Source of the DNA: CBDCUF01 sp965222525
GTDB taxonomy: Bacteria; Pseudomonadota; Alphaproteobacteria; Rickettsiales; UBA8987
Direction: 5' to 3'
Length of the DNA stretch: 64,000 nt
Assembly (NCBI GenBank): GCA_965222525.1
Contig: OZ244955.1
Location: forward strand, 682,001 to 746,000
The notes below the pieces were generated by a model that searched no databases, was not told the origin of the DNA, and was given only the letters and a program-made list of their open reading frames with translations. Numbering within the stretch: the stretch's first letter is position 1; each line of letters starts with the position of its first letter. Both the position numbers and the translations under genes were made by a program. Shown in pieces: positions 44,112-52,607 of the stretch.

Positions 44112-44720
44112 ATGTTAGGTTTTGTTAAGAAGCGTCATGTATCAATTACAATCATAGTGCTTCTTGTGGTGCTGACATTTACCAGGTTTAGCAACCCCTT
44201 ATTTTTGCCTTTGTTTGTTGCCCTGCTGGCGGCGATTGCATATGCGATATTGAGGACAATATTCAGGATGAGGAAGCGGCGCCCTGTAATTGCGGTGATG
44301 CTTGGTTTAGTGTTTATCTGGGTAATTGTTCTGGAAATTCAAAACTTTACCGGCTTCTGCCGAGCGGAATGGAAATACTTAACCGACGAGGAACTAATAC
44401 AACGAGCCGCAGGTAAAATATACGAAGAAAATCCATATTGTTGTGAAGTTTATAAAAAAACAAACCATTTTGACAAGGTAGATCTTTTTATTAACAAATT
44501 AACTGCGTATTATATATATGGTTTATATGCCTATTATCCAGATGATGAGTTGCGGTACCCTGATAGGCCGTATGCAATGAACATAATGTATATAGATTCT
44601 TGTGGAGAGGCATATTGGAGGCCTAGAAGTTATTTAACTGAAAAGTCATATAAATCAACCGTATATTGGATAAAAGAGCGCAAAAACAAAAGCAAAAGAG
44701 AGGAAGCAAATGGCAAATAA
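44112..44720 (+). CDS. small membrane protein preceding an RTX protein, unknown function
   Basis: A 202-residue protein with three predicted membrane helices in the first 80 residues (about 10-26, 28-48 and 55-76) and a soluble C-terminal part with three cysteines (NPYCCEV, DSCGEAYW) and many aromatic residues. Its end overlaps the start of the RTX-repeat gene by 11 bp, so the two form an operon. I recognise no family; a role as partner, accessory or immunity protein for the RTX protein is a guess from position. Confidence 0.6.
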   Translation: MLGFVKKRHVSITIIVLLVVLTFTRFSNPLFLPLFVALLAAIAYAILRTIFRMRKRRPVIAVMLGLVFIWVIVLEIQNFTGFCRAEWKYLTDEELIQRAAGKIYEENPYCCEVYKKTNHFDKVDLFINKLTAYYIYGLYAYYPDDELRYPDRPYAMNIMYIDSCGEAYWRPRSYLTEKSYKSTVYWIKERKNKSKREEANGK

Positions 44721-46986
44721 AATATATTTAGGAAATTGGAAGAATCTTGATATCCATAAGATGACGAACATTTATCTTTATGGAACAAAAGACACTCCTG
44801 AGGATTATGGAGATAGATTGCGTACAAAAGAGCAATATGAGAACCTTCCGGAGATTGAGCTTGATATGGGTACATATATGGGTAACGGTCCTGGGAAATA
44901 TGCCCATGCAGCTAAAGCACAGATTGTTCAGGATTTCTTTGACTCTAAAAAACTACCTTTAGGGGATAATAGCTATACCAAAGATGATCTAAAAGCTAAG
45001 GGATATACAGAAAGCGATTTTATATTCTCAATTCAGCATCGTAATATAGATACAGAAAGCAGCGATTATGCAATGCGGACATACATATATAATAACTCGG
45101 ATTTTGAAATATCTTCCAAAGCAGTGTTTGTCGTAAAAGGTGACGAGCGTTATATAGAAAATATGGCCGTGTATGCAAGGCCAGACAATTTTGATTTTGT
45201 ATCTCAAGACGATTCTACCAGCGCTGGAAATAAGTTTTTACAAAGTCAGATTGACCCATACAAGATTGGTCGCAAAGTAACCATTGATTTTAAAGATAAA
45301 AGCGCTCCTGTAATAGAAAAATATACTGAAGAGCATTATAAATTTGGGCTGGACGCTTTAGAAAAAGAGCGTGATGAAGAGCCTTGGTCAATAGGTACTG
45401 ACACCTTCCCCGCGATGTTGGACGTCATAGAGAAGTTGAAGGAAAAAGGCACTATAGAATATGAGACGGAGGTGGGGGTTGTTAAGTATGGCTCAAATGA
45501 GGATGATTCGATATCCAGTTATACTGATGGTATAGGCCGTAAAAGCACCGACAGGGATGTTCTTGTAGCTGGTGAGGGTGATGATATTTTGGTATCTGAT
45601 ATTGGCAATGACCTTTTATATCCCGGAGTTGGTAATGATATTGTTAATGGCGGTGGGGGGATTGACACAGTAATTATAGAGGATACGCATGAGAATATTA
45701 CCGGTGATTTGCTGCGTGGTGGAGCTGTAATTGGCAATGACCGTGACCGGTATATCAGCATTGAGGGTGTTGAACTGGATGGTGGTCTTTCCAATGCATT
45801 TTCCGGCACTCATGATTACAACCGTTTTGTTCTCAAGGGCGGTGATCTGAACATTGTGGACGGTATTGCCGGCCCCAATTTGTATGAATTCAGGCTCAAC
45901 CCTGACAAGGCCACCGGCAGCAGCCCGTTAAGCGGCAAATATCAGGGGATGGATATCATTGATAATTTCAATCCGGATAGTAAGCTTGATTTTTCGCATG
46001 AAAGTCTTGAGCATATCAAGAGTATGAAGGATTTGAAACCCGAGGAGCTTCCTTCTCCGCTTGACAAGCCTGATGTTGTGTTTGACCTTGGCTCCGGGCA
46101 TAAGGTTGGACTTATGAACTATAAGCTTGAAAATTTAACGGCGGAGAATTTTATCTTCAGTGAGGAGCAGAAGCTGGCTTATCTTGCAGAGGTTGCTGCG
46201 TCGGTTTCGGAGACTGCGGGCACTCCAGCTGAGGTTACAGAGGCTCCGGCTGCATCCACTGTACCGGAAGTTGGGGACAGCATGTCGAAGACTCCTGCGT
46301 CTTCAGAGGTGCCGGAAGTTTCTGCACCTGAAACTCCCACTACGCCTGAGTTATCTCCTGAAATGCAAGACACCCCCGGTTCTTCGGGTCTTACGCCTGA
46401 ACAGGCGGAGCTACAGGAACAGCTTGAGGATACGGTTGATGTGATTGGGGATATTATTCAGGGAATGCAGGATATTGCGAAGGCACTTGGTGATATCGGC
46501 CAGCAGATTGATGATTTCTTCAGCGGTATATCTGGGTTGTTTGAGGCAGAAATTGCCCCTGCTGCTGGAGACAAATCCGGCGAAATCATGCCCACAGCCG
46601 AGGCCTATACCGGCATTGAATCTCCGGTATCGGAACAACCCAACCACATAGAATCGGCAATTGATGAAATGGCGGCCAACACCAGCCCCGATGGTACGAG
46701 TATCCCCGAATCCGATATAGTGGTTGAGGTGGCTTCTGTGTCTGAGGCGGCGGCTTTACCGTTTATACCGATGTCACCGATAATGAGTGTTGGGATGAGT
46801 GCGGTGATTACTCCGGTTGTAAATTTCAAGGCTGCCCATACCGCTGTATATGATGCTGAAACCGGTACTACCCGCAGTGTGTACGACCCTGATATGGTGC
46901 AGGGACCTAGGCCGTGTCGACATTCACTACTATCATGGCCTGCAAATGATAATTTTCTGCGCTTCCGTGCTTCACGTACATCTTAA
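44710..46986 (+). CDS. RTX-repeat protein, 5' part of a gene split by repeat family E
   Basis: A 758-residue open frame. The first 260 residues are a unique region (MANKIYLGNWKNLDIHKMTN...). Residues 287-320 are RTX calcium-binding nonapeptides (GEGDDILVS, GNDLLYPG, GNDIVNGGGG), and about 330-480 form a beta-rich region. After 490 comes a Pro/Ala/Glu/Thr-rich linker, a helical segment and a hydrophobic patch (LPFIPMSPIMSVGMSAVITP). Such proteins are usually exported by type I secretion; no transporter is adjacent. The last 25 residues are encoded by a palindromic repeat that supplies the stop. A GAGGAAG ribosome-binding site fixes the start. Confidence 0.75.
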   Translation: MANKIYLGNWKNLDIHKMTNIYLYGTKDTPEDYGDRLRTKEQYENLPEIELDMGTYMGNGPGKYAHAAKAQIVQDFFDSKKLPLGDNSYTKDDLKAKGYTESDFIFSIQHRNIDTESSDYAMRTYIYNNSDFEISSKAVFVVKGDERYIENMAVYARPDNFDFVSQDDSTSAGNKFLQSQIDPYKIGRKVTIDFKDKSAPVIEKYTEEHYKFGLDALEKERDEEPWSIGTDTFPAMLDVIEKLKEKGTIEYETEVGVVKYGSNEDDSISSYTDGIGRKSTDRDVLVAGEGDDILVSDIGNDLLYPGVGNDIVNGGGGIDTVIIEDTHENITGDLLRGGAVIGNDRDRYISIEGVELDGGLSNAFSGTHDYNRFVLKGGDLNIVDGIAGPNLYEFRLNPDKATGSSPLSGKYQGMDIIDNFNPDSKLDFSHESLEHIKSMKDLKPEELPSPLDKPDVVFDLGSGHKVGLMNYKLENLTAENFIFSEEQKLAYLAEVAASVSETAGTPAEVTEAPAASTVPEVGDSMSKTPASSEVPEVSAPETPTTPELSPEMQDTPGSSGLTPEQAELQEQLEDTVDVIGDIIQGMQDIAKALGDIGQQIDDFFSGISGLFEAEIAPAAGDKSGEIMPTAEAYTGIESPVSEQPNHIESAIDEMAANTSPDGTSIPESDIVVEVASVSEAAALPFIPMSPIMSVGMSAVITPVVNFKAAHTAVYDAETGTTRSVYDPDMVQGPRPCRHSLLSWPANDNFLRFRASRTS

Positions 46987-47055
46987 GTACGATGCAGTAC
47001 GGTTCTCGAAAACCATCATTTTCGGCACATGCTAGCGTGAATGTCGACACGGCCT
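46909..47055. repeat. palindromic repeat family E, copy 2, inserted in the RTX gene
   Basis: The outer arms AGGCCGTGTCGACATTCAC and GTGAATGTCGACACGGCCT are perfect 19-bp complements. The inner sequence matches the copies at 6825-6969 and 63257-63378. The element is 147 bp, exactly 49 codons, and lies on codon boundaries of the RTX frame, with TAA at 46984-46986 and TGA at 47038-47040. Removing it joins GGACCT to GAACAATCACTG in frame. Confidence 0.85.
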
Positions 47056-47871
47056 GAACAATCACTGAAAAACATCGCAGGTGAAATACAGGATGAAACG
47101 TATAATTATGATTCAAGGATTTTAAAAAGTGCAGCACTGAACAAGGAACAGAAGCAGGTTTTCGAAACTCTCAAGACAGAAATTTACGATTACATTATCA
47201 ATGCTGATGAAGATAAGGCAAAGCTGACCAATCGGGAGGATGTAATAGAGCATTTATGGGATAAAGGTCTGCTTGAGAATCTGGACAAGGATAATCCGGA
47301 CAACAGGAATGTATTTGCAGGTAATGAGAGAACCATAGATAAGTATTTATTGAACAAAGTGCTTAAATCTCAGGATATTAACTCGGTTCATGATATAATT
47401 GGACTTGATAAGGAGGGTAACAACAATGATAAAACCGTCAACTTCACCGATGTAATAGGAAAGGACAGGAAACAGGCAGTTAAAAACCTTGTCAGCAACG
47501 AGATTGAGGGAACCAGGAAAAATCTGGGCGATTATGCTGCTGCTATCAGGCAAGAGTTCGGCAGCTTTAAAGGCTCCGGCGAAGGAATTAAGGAAGCGCT
47601 ACGACCAAAACATGCCAAAAAGCACAAGGACGATAAAGTTGAAAATCCGGAAGAAGCAAAACCTTCGTTCGATAACCAGCAGGACAGACCATTCACCCAG
47701 CGGTTCAAGTCGGGACTCTCAAACACCAAACAAGGCATAATAGACAGAATAGACTTCACATCCCGCTCCACAACCGGCCACCCAATCCTCATAAAATCAA
47801 AATCCATGCAAAACATCCTCGAAAAACAACAGGAAAATAATCCCTCCCAGCAAAACAAACCTCATAGGTAG
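47041..47871 (+). pseudogene. 3' part of the split RTX gene
   Basis: A 276-residue open frame in the same reading frame as the upstream RTX gene. Its first five residues (MSTRP) come from the right arm of the palindromic repeat, and there is no ribosome-binding site before the ATG, though TGA and ATG are adjacent (TGAATG), so reinitiation is possible. The protein is charged and mostly helical (YNYDSRILKSAALNKEQKQV...) with a basic Lys-rich segment near 190-215. I recognise no domain. Most likely it is the original C-terminus of the RTX protein, which would have had about 1004 residues. Confidence 0.7.
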
Positions 47872-48141
47872 TGGCTATATCAGTCTAACTTAATCTGAAT
47901 TGTCCAAATAGAGATAGTCTCCCTAGCCGCAAGACTACAAGAGCATTTTAGAATTGATGGGTGAGATGATGGGATGATGCGTCTAGCACGCCAAAAGCCC
48001 TTGCTGAGCAACGAAGGGGGAGAGGCTGTCACATTGAAGGGCTATAGTATTGAGATATAACAATAGTTGCTGGAGGCATTTATATTTGTACCCCCAATTA
48101 TACCCGCAGAATGATTTGCCTCTCGTATTTTAGGTTGGAAA
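47872..48141. other. intergenic region at the likely left edge of the restriction island
   Basis: A 270-bp stretch with no gene. GTACCCCCAATTATACCCGC at 48089-48108 resembles the TATACCCG sites found beside the P4-type integrase at 58749-58771; the 11-mer TTATACCCGCA is identical at 48098-48108 and 58761-58771. These may be integrase arm sites marking the island's left end. Confidence 0.45.
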
Positions 48142-51100
48142 TCAGCATAAAGAAATTTTCTCACCTCGCAATGCTCCGTAAACAACATCAAGTAGTAAAG
48201 CGGATAGCATATTCATCTTATGCTTGTCACCCAAAACCTGCGAAGCAGCATCACCCTGCTTCTCCATTCTGGTTATAACGGCATTCTGAATGGCATTCTT
48301 ATAATCACCATGTTTGAAGGTTTCCTTTGAATTATTTTGAGCTTGCTTACGCAAATCTTCATTTTCCAGGACTTTGCCGACCAAACCTCTGGTAAAATCA
48401 ACCTTATCACCTTCAGACAGGTCACCAGACAAAAGGTCATTAATCTTAATGAGAAGCTCATCAAGCTCTATCAATTCTTTTTCTCTAGCCTTACCAGTAC
48501 CCACTTCGGTTGCTGGCCTCAAGGCCGGGTTGTCTTCAAGTTTTATATGAAGTTCAGCTTGTTTCTCAATTTTAAACAAGGCAAGTTCAACATAGGGGTC
48601 AATTTTGATTGACTCGGAGCGCTGTTCATCATTTTTAATCTTACGGCTTAGAAACCTGCCATATATAGCCAGTTTCTCAAGGTCGGAATCAACAAAGGCA
48701 ACTATCTGGCATACAAAGTCATATAATCTCACGAACTTTATCAGCTTATCCTTGAAGTCTACCCGTTTTTCTTCCTCTAATGCTTTAAATCTGTCGAGAG
48801 CTGGGTCTATATGGCTTTGCAATGCCCCTTGATTCTTATTAGTTTTTTTATAAAATTCTTTTATAAAAGCTTCAATTTCCTCTACTAAATAAACATTATA
48901 CCCGCAAAGCTCTTTTTCTATGTCATAAAGCAGGTTTGGGTCGGTTTCCTCTTCCAGGATGGTCTTTTTGTAGTAAGGTTCAAATGCTGTCCTTATATCA
49001 TCCGGTTCATTTATAAAATCCAGAACAAACGTATCCCGTTTTTCAGGGTGAATACGATTCAGGCGAGATAATGTTTGTACAGCTGTCACCCCACTTAATT
49101 TCTTATCAACATACATGGTATGCAAAAGGGGCTGGCCGAAGCCTGTTTGAAATTTGTCAGCAACTATAAGAACCTGAAATTCTTCCGATGCAAAGGCTTC
49201 TTTGATATCCCTGCCTTTTAAATTTCCGTTCATATTTTTTTCCGTGAATTCAAATTCAGGAAAGTCTTTATCCTTAACCGTACCGGAAAAAGCTACAATT
49301 GATTGTATGTCCGGATATCCCTTTTCCTGTATGTATTTTTCAAATGCTTTCTGATATCTAACCACCGCCTGCCTTGAATCAGTTACCAGCATAGCTTTTG
49401 CCTTACCGCCGATTTTAGATGTAACAAAATGGCGGAAATGCTCAATAATAATCTCAACCTTCTGGCTTATCTGGTAAGGATGCAGCTTGATATATTTTGT
49501 CAGCGCCCTTACAGCCTTATCCTTTTCAAATTCAGGATTATCTTCAACCTTTTTAGCCACCTTATAGAAGGTTTTGTATGGTGTATATTTTTGCAGCACA
49601 TCCATGATAAAGCCCTCTTCAATGGCCTGTTTCATACTATATTCATGGAAGGCCTCCGGCTTGCTATCAGGCATTTTCCTGTTACCGAACAGCTCTATTG
49701 TTTTGGTTTTCGGGGTTGCTGTGAAGGCATAAAATGAAACATTTTTGGGAAATTGTTTGGATTTTATAACTTCAACAATCAGTTCTTCCAGATCTTTTTC
49801 ATCTCCCGCTTTTTTTCCAAGGGCAACTTTCAGCTTTGCAGCAGCATCACCCGCCTGCGAAGAATGTGCTTCATCAATGATAACAGCAAAGCTGGAGTCT
49901 TTCATATTATGCACATCTTCCAGGATATTAGGAAAGGTTTGAATTGTAGTAATGATGATCTGCCTCTTTTCATTCAAGGCGTTGGATAATTGTTTGCCTT
50001 TGCTACCCTTTGTTTCATCGATATACTCGATAACACCTGATTTATGATCAAACTGCTCGATGGTTCTACGTAATTGCTGATCCAGCACACGCCTGTCAGT
50101 TACAACAATCACGCTATCAAATATCGGTTTATTGTCCGTATGCAGGCCTTGCAGGCGATGGGCAAGCCAGGCTATAGAGTTAGACTTTCCGGAACCGGCA
50201 CTATGCTGGACAAGATAACGATTACCCGCCTTTCTCTGACGGGTATCATTTAACAGTTCGGTAACTGCTTCCCACTGGTGATAGCGTGGGAATATAAGGG
50301 TTTCCTTGGTTTTTCTTTTACCATTCCTGTCGAATTTTTCTTTTTTCTCCAGATGGATAAAACGGGTGATAATATCCAGCCAGTTATCTTTCTGCCAGAT
50401 AGTATCCCACATGTAATTGGTACGGTAGGTTCCTTCAACTGGCGGATTTCCTGCACCGGAATCAAAGCCCCTGTTAAACGGCAGAAAGAAAGTGTTTACA
50501 CCATTCAGCCTGGTTGTCATATAAACTTCATCCGATGACATGGCAAAATGTACAAGCCCACGTTTTTTAAAGGATAACAGCGGTTCACCGGCAGGGTTGC
50601 GACTATGTTTATACTGATTTATGGCATCATTGACACTTTGAGTGAAGCCTGTTTTTAGCTCCGCTGTGGCAACAGGCAGGCCATTTACAAACAACACAAT
50701 GTCAATTGAATTTTCGTTACGCTGGCTGTAATGCAACTGGCGTACTGCAATCAGGCGATTCTGACTATAAAGCTCGATAATATCTTCATTCAGGGCGTTA
50801 TTAGGCTGTTTGAAGCAAAGCTCGAATTTTACGCCCCTGTCCTTGAAGCCATTGCGGATAATGTGTAACATACCGTGTTTGTCAAGCTCCTGGCATAATC
50901 GCCTGATAAACTGGTAATCGCTGTCGCCATTATAATTTTGTGAGTGGCGTTGCCATGTTTCCGGCTGGGTTGTTTTGATAAAATTCAGCACATTATCGGG
51001 CAGGATGGCATTGGCGCGGTCATAATTGGCTTTGGCAAAATCAGGGTCATTCGGGCGGTCACTTAACACCTGCCAGCCATTTGATTGCAAGGCATGGCAT

Positions 51101-51156
51101 ACGTCTAATTCAAACGGCTCTTCGGTATGTATCTTAGCTGCCTGGGTCATGCGCAT
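48142..51156 (-). CDS. hsdR: type I restriction enzyme, R subunit
   Basis: A 1004-residue endonuclease/translocase. The N-terminal PD-(D/E)xK nuclease has D152 (SIDIVLF) and E166-x-K168 (TAELKTG). The helicase motor has Walker A HSAGSGKS (318-325), DEAH (428-431), FYAFTATPKT and the later QTLSRLNRIHP arginine motif. With HsdM and HsdS it cuts DNA lacking the cognate methylation far from the recognition site. It overlaps the hsdS stop by about 10 bp. All key residues are present, so it should be active. Confidence 0.95.
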   Translation of the reverse strand: MRMTQAAKIHTEEPFELDVCHALQSNGWQVLSDRPNDPDFAKANYDRANAILPDNVLNFIKTTQPETWQRHSQNYNGDSDYQFIRRLCQELDKHGMLHIIRNGFKDRGVKFELCFKQPNNALNEDIIELYSQNRLIAVRQLHYSQRNENSIDIVLFVNGLPVATAELKTGFTQSVNDAINQYKHSRNPAGEPLLSFKKRGLVHFAMSSDEVYMTTRLNGVNTFFLPFNRGFDSGAGNPPVEGTYRTNYMWDTIWQKDNWLDIITRFIHLEKKEKFDRNGKRKTKETLIFPRYHQWEAVTELLNDTRQRKAGNRYLVQHSAGSGKSNSIAWLAHRLQGLHTDNKPIFDSVIVVTDRRVLDQQLRRTIEQFDHKSGVIEYIDETKGSKGKQLSNALNEKRQIIITTIQTFPNILEDVHNMKDSSFAVIIDEAHSSQAGDAAAKLKVALGKKAGDEKDLEELIVEVIKSKQFPKNVSFYAFTATPKTKTIELFGNRKMPDSKPEAFHEYSMKQAIEEGFIMDVLQKYTPYKTFYKVAKKVEDNPEFEKDKAVRALTKYIKLHPYQISQKVEIIIEHFRHFVTSKIGGKAKAMLVTDSRQAVVRYQKAFEKYIQEKGYPDIQSIVAFSGTVKDKDFPEFEFTEKNMNGNLKGRDIKEAFASEEFQVLIVADKFQTGFGQPLLHTMYVDKKLSGVTAVQTLSRLNRIHPEKRDTFVLDFINEPDDIRTAFEPYYKKTILEEETDPNLLYDIEKELCGYNVYLVEEIEAFIKEFYKKTNKNQGALQSHIDPALDRFKALEEEKRVDFKDKLIKFVRLYDFVCQIVAFVDSDLEKLAIYGRFLSRKIKNDEQRSESIKIDPYVELALFKIEKQAELHIKLEDNPALRPATEVGTGKAREKELIELDELLIKINDLLSGDLSEGDKVDFTRGLVGKVLENEDLRKQAQNNSKETFKHGDYKNAIQNAVITRMEKQGDAASQVLGDKHKMNMLSALLLDVVYGALRGEKISLC

Positions 51157-52607
51157 TGCCTTAATTGTCCTAATTGACTTACTTGCTCAATTACTCCCGA
51201 CTTAGTTTGCTCGGTGGAGTGGTTCTTTGTCTGGTTACTTTGCCCATCTGTTCTGACCTGGTTACCAGTTACCTTTATTTGCCCCGTTACCGCTGAAGTT
51301 ATAAGGGCGGTACGGTATTCTTTTAAAAGCTCAATCTGCTTATCTGTTTTGGATTGAAGTAGATCTATTTTAGTGGTTTGGGTATCTAGGTATTCGGCTA
51401 TCTGTTTTTGTTCTTGTAATGGAGGGATGGTAAACAATAAGTTTCCAGCTTGTTCAAAATTCAAACCTTCTCTTGACGTTCCATTCTCACCACATAAAAT
51501 TTGTTCCTTTGCAACCTGTGAGCAAAATAAATTATATAAAAATAAAGACGATAAACTATTTTTTATCGGTCTAAATATACAGACGTGTTGATTTACGTTT
51601 GCCTTTGGAAAATTTTCTGGAACTAAATTTGTTCTTCCTATTGAAGCACCTGTTATATTTAATAAAACGTCCCCAGCATGTATCCTAGTTGACAATTGAA
51701 TGATTTCAACATCTTTGCTTATGTAAACAACATCATCAAGTCTTAAACCATCATCATATATATTTTGGCTTCTAAGTAACATTATTCCTGAACCGATATA
51801 AACTTCTGCTCCACCCCTTGGAGTTTTGCCGCTTCCTATATGAGAAACAAAATACTTCAACCGCTTAACCTCCCAATGCTTCGGCACTTGCGGAAGCCAT
51901 TCTATGCCAGTTTCTTTCATAGGGGCGGATGCGTTTAAGCCTCTGGTAACGGCACGGGTGATGAGGGCGGTACGTTTTTCGGTTAGCAGTTCCTTTTGCC
52001 TCTCCAACTTTTCCAGCAAACTGTCAATCTTCCCCGTCTTCTCATCCAAAAAATCCGCTATAGCCTTTTGTTCTGGTAGTGGTGGAAGTGGTATTAAAAA
52101 GTTTTCTATAAATTCTTGAGGAACTCGTTTTTGTCCAGCCGCACCTTTCATCTCGCTTTCACCAATATTCATAAAAGAAGTGGTCTTAGTATGGTTATAA
52201 AGGTGCTCAGGTAATATTGATTTATTAGCTCTTATCACATGAAATTCAGTTGTTCCAAAGCCAATGGAGTTTTTTAAACCAGAAACTAAACAGCCTTTTC
52301 CATTTTCAAAACATGGTGTAATCTTTGCCAGCAGAATATCAAAATCTTTAAAATATGTGAACCCAGCAATTACTTCAGATAACGGCTTATTTGTTGATAA
52401 ATCAAAATTACCCTTATTGCTGACGCTTTCCATAGGCAAGAACGACACTTCTGTCGATGCAGGAAGTGCTCGTACTTCGCTTTTTGTAGGGTTTATCTTA
52501 TCGCAACAATATTTAAGCTTCTTAACCTCCCACCCCTCAGGGACTCTCGGCAGCCACTCAATCCCCGTTTCCTTATACGCCTCATATTTAGGGTAATTTG
52601 AGATCAT
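51147..52607 (-). CDS. hsdS: type I restriction enzyme, specificity subunit
   Basis: A 486-residue HsdS with two target-recognition domains, each begun by a near-repeat (KETGIEWLPRVPEGWEVKKL near 12 and KETGIEWLPQVPKHWEVKRL near 230) and closed by a conserved helix (PEQKAIADFLDEKTGKIDSL; QEQKQIAEYLDTQTTKIDLL). The two domains together define a bipartite DNA site that cannot be read from sequence. The last 40 residues (QSNQTKNHSTEQTKSGVIEQ...) are low in complexity and atypical. The start overlaps the hsdM stop (ATGA). Confidence 0.95.
   Translation of the reverse strand: MISNYPKYEAYKETGIEWLPRVPEGWEVKKLKYCCDKINPTKSEVRALPASTEVSFLPMESVSNKGNFDLSTNKPLSEVIAGFTYFKDFDILLAKITPCFENGKGCLVSGLKNSIGFGTTEFHVIRANKSILPEHLYNHTKTTSFMNIGESEMKGAAGQKRVPQEFIENFLIPLPPLPEQKAIADFLDEKTGKIDSLLEKLERQKELLTEKRTALITRAVTRGLNASAPMKETGIEWLPQVPKHWEVKRLKYFVSHIGSGKTPRGGAEVYIGSGIMLLRSQNIYDDGLRLDDVVYISKDVEIIQLSTRIHAGDVLLNITGASIGRTNLVPENFPKANVNQHVCIFRPIKNSLSSLFLYNLFCSQVAKEQILCGENGTSREGLNFEQAGNLLFTIPPLQEQKQIAEYLDTQTTKIDLLQSKTDKQIELLKEYRTALITSAVTGQIKVTGNQVRTDGQSNQTKNHSTEQTKSGVIEQVSQLGQLRQCA

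Noticed and set aside
47995..48030. Possible attR copy of the tRNA-Ser 3' end (CGAAGGGGGAGAGG)
   Set aside because: It resembles the tRNA segment CGGAGGGAGAGG only with substitutions and an insertion; too weak to call an attachment site.
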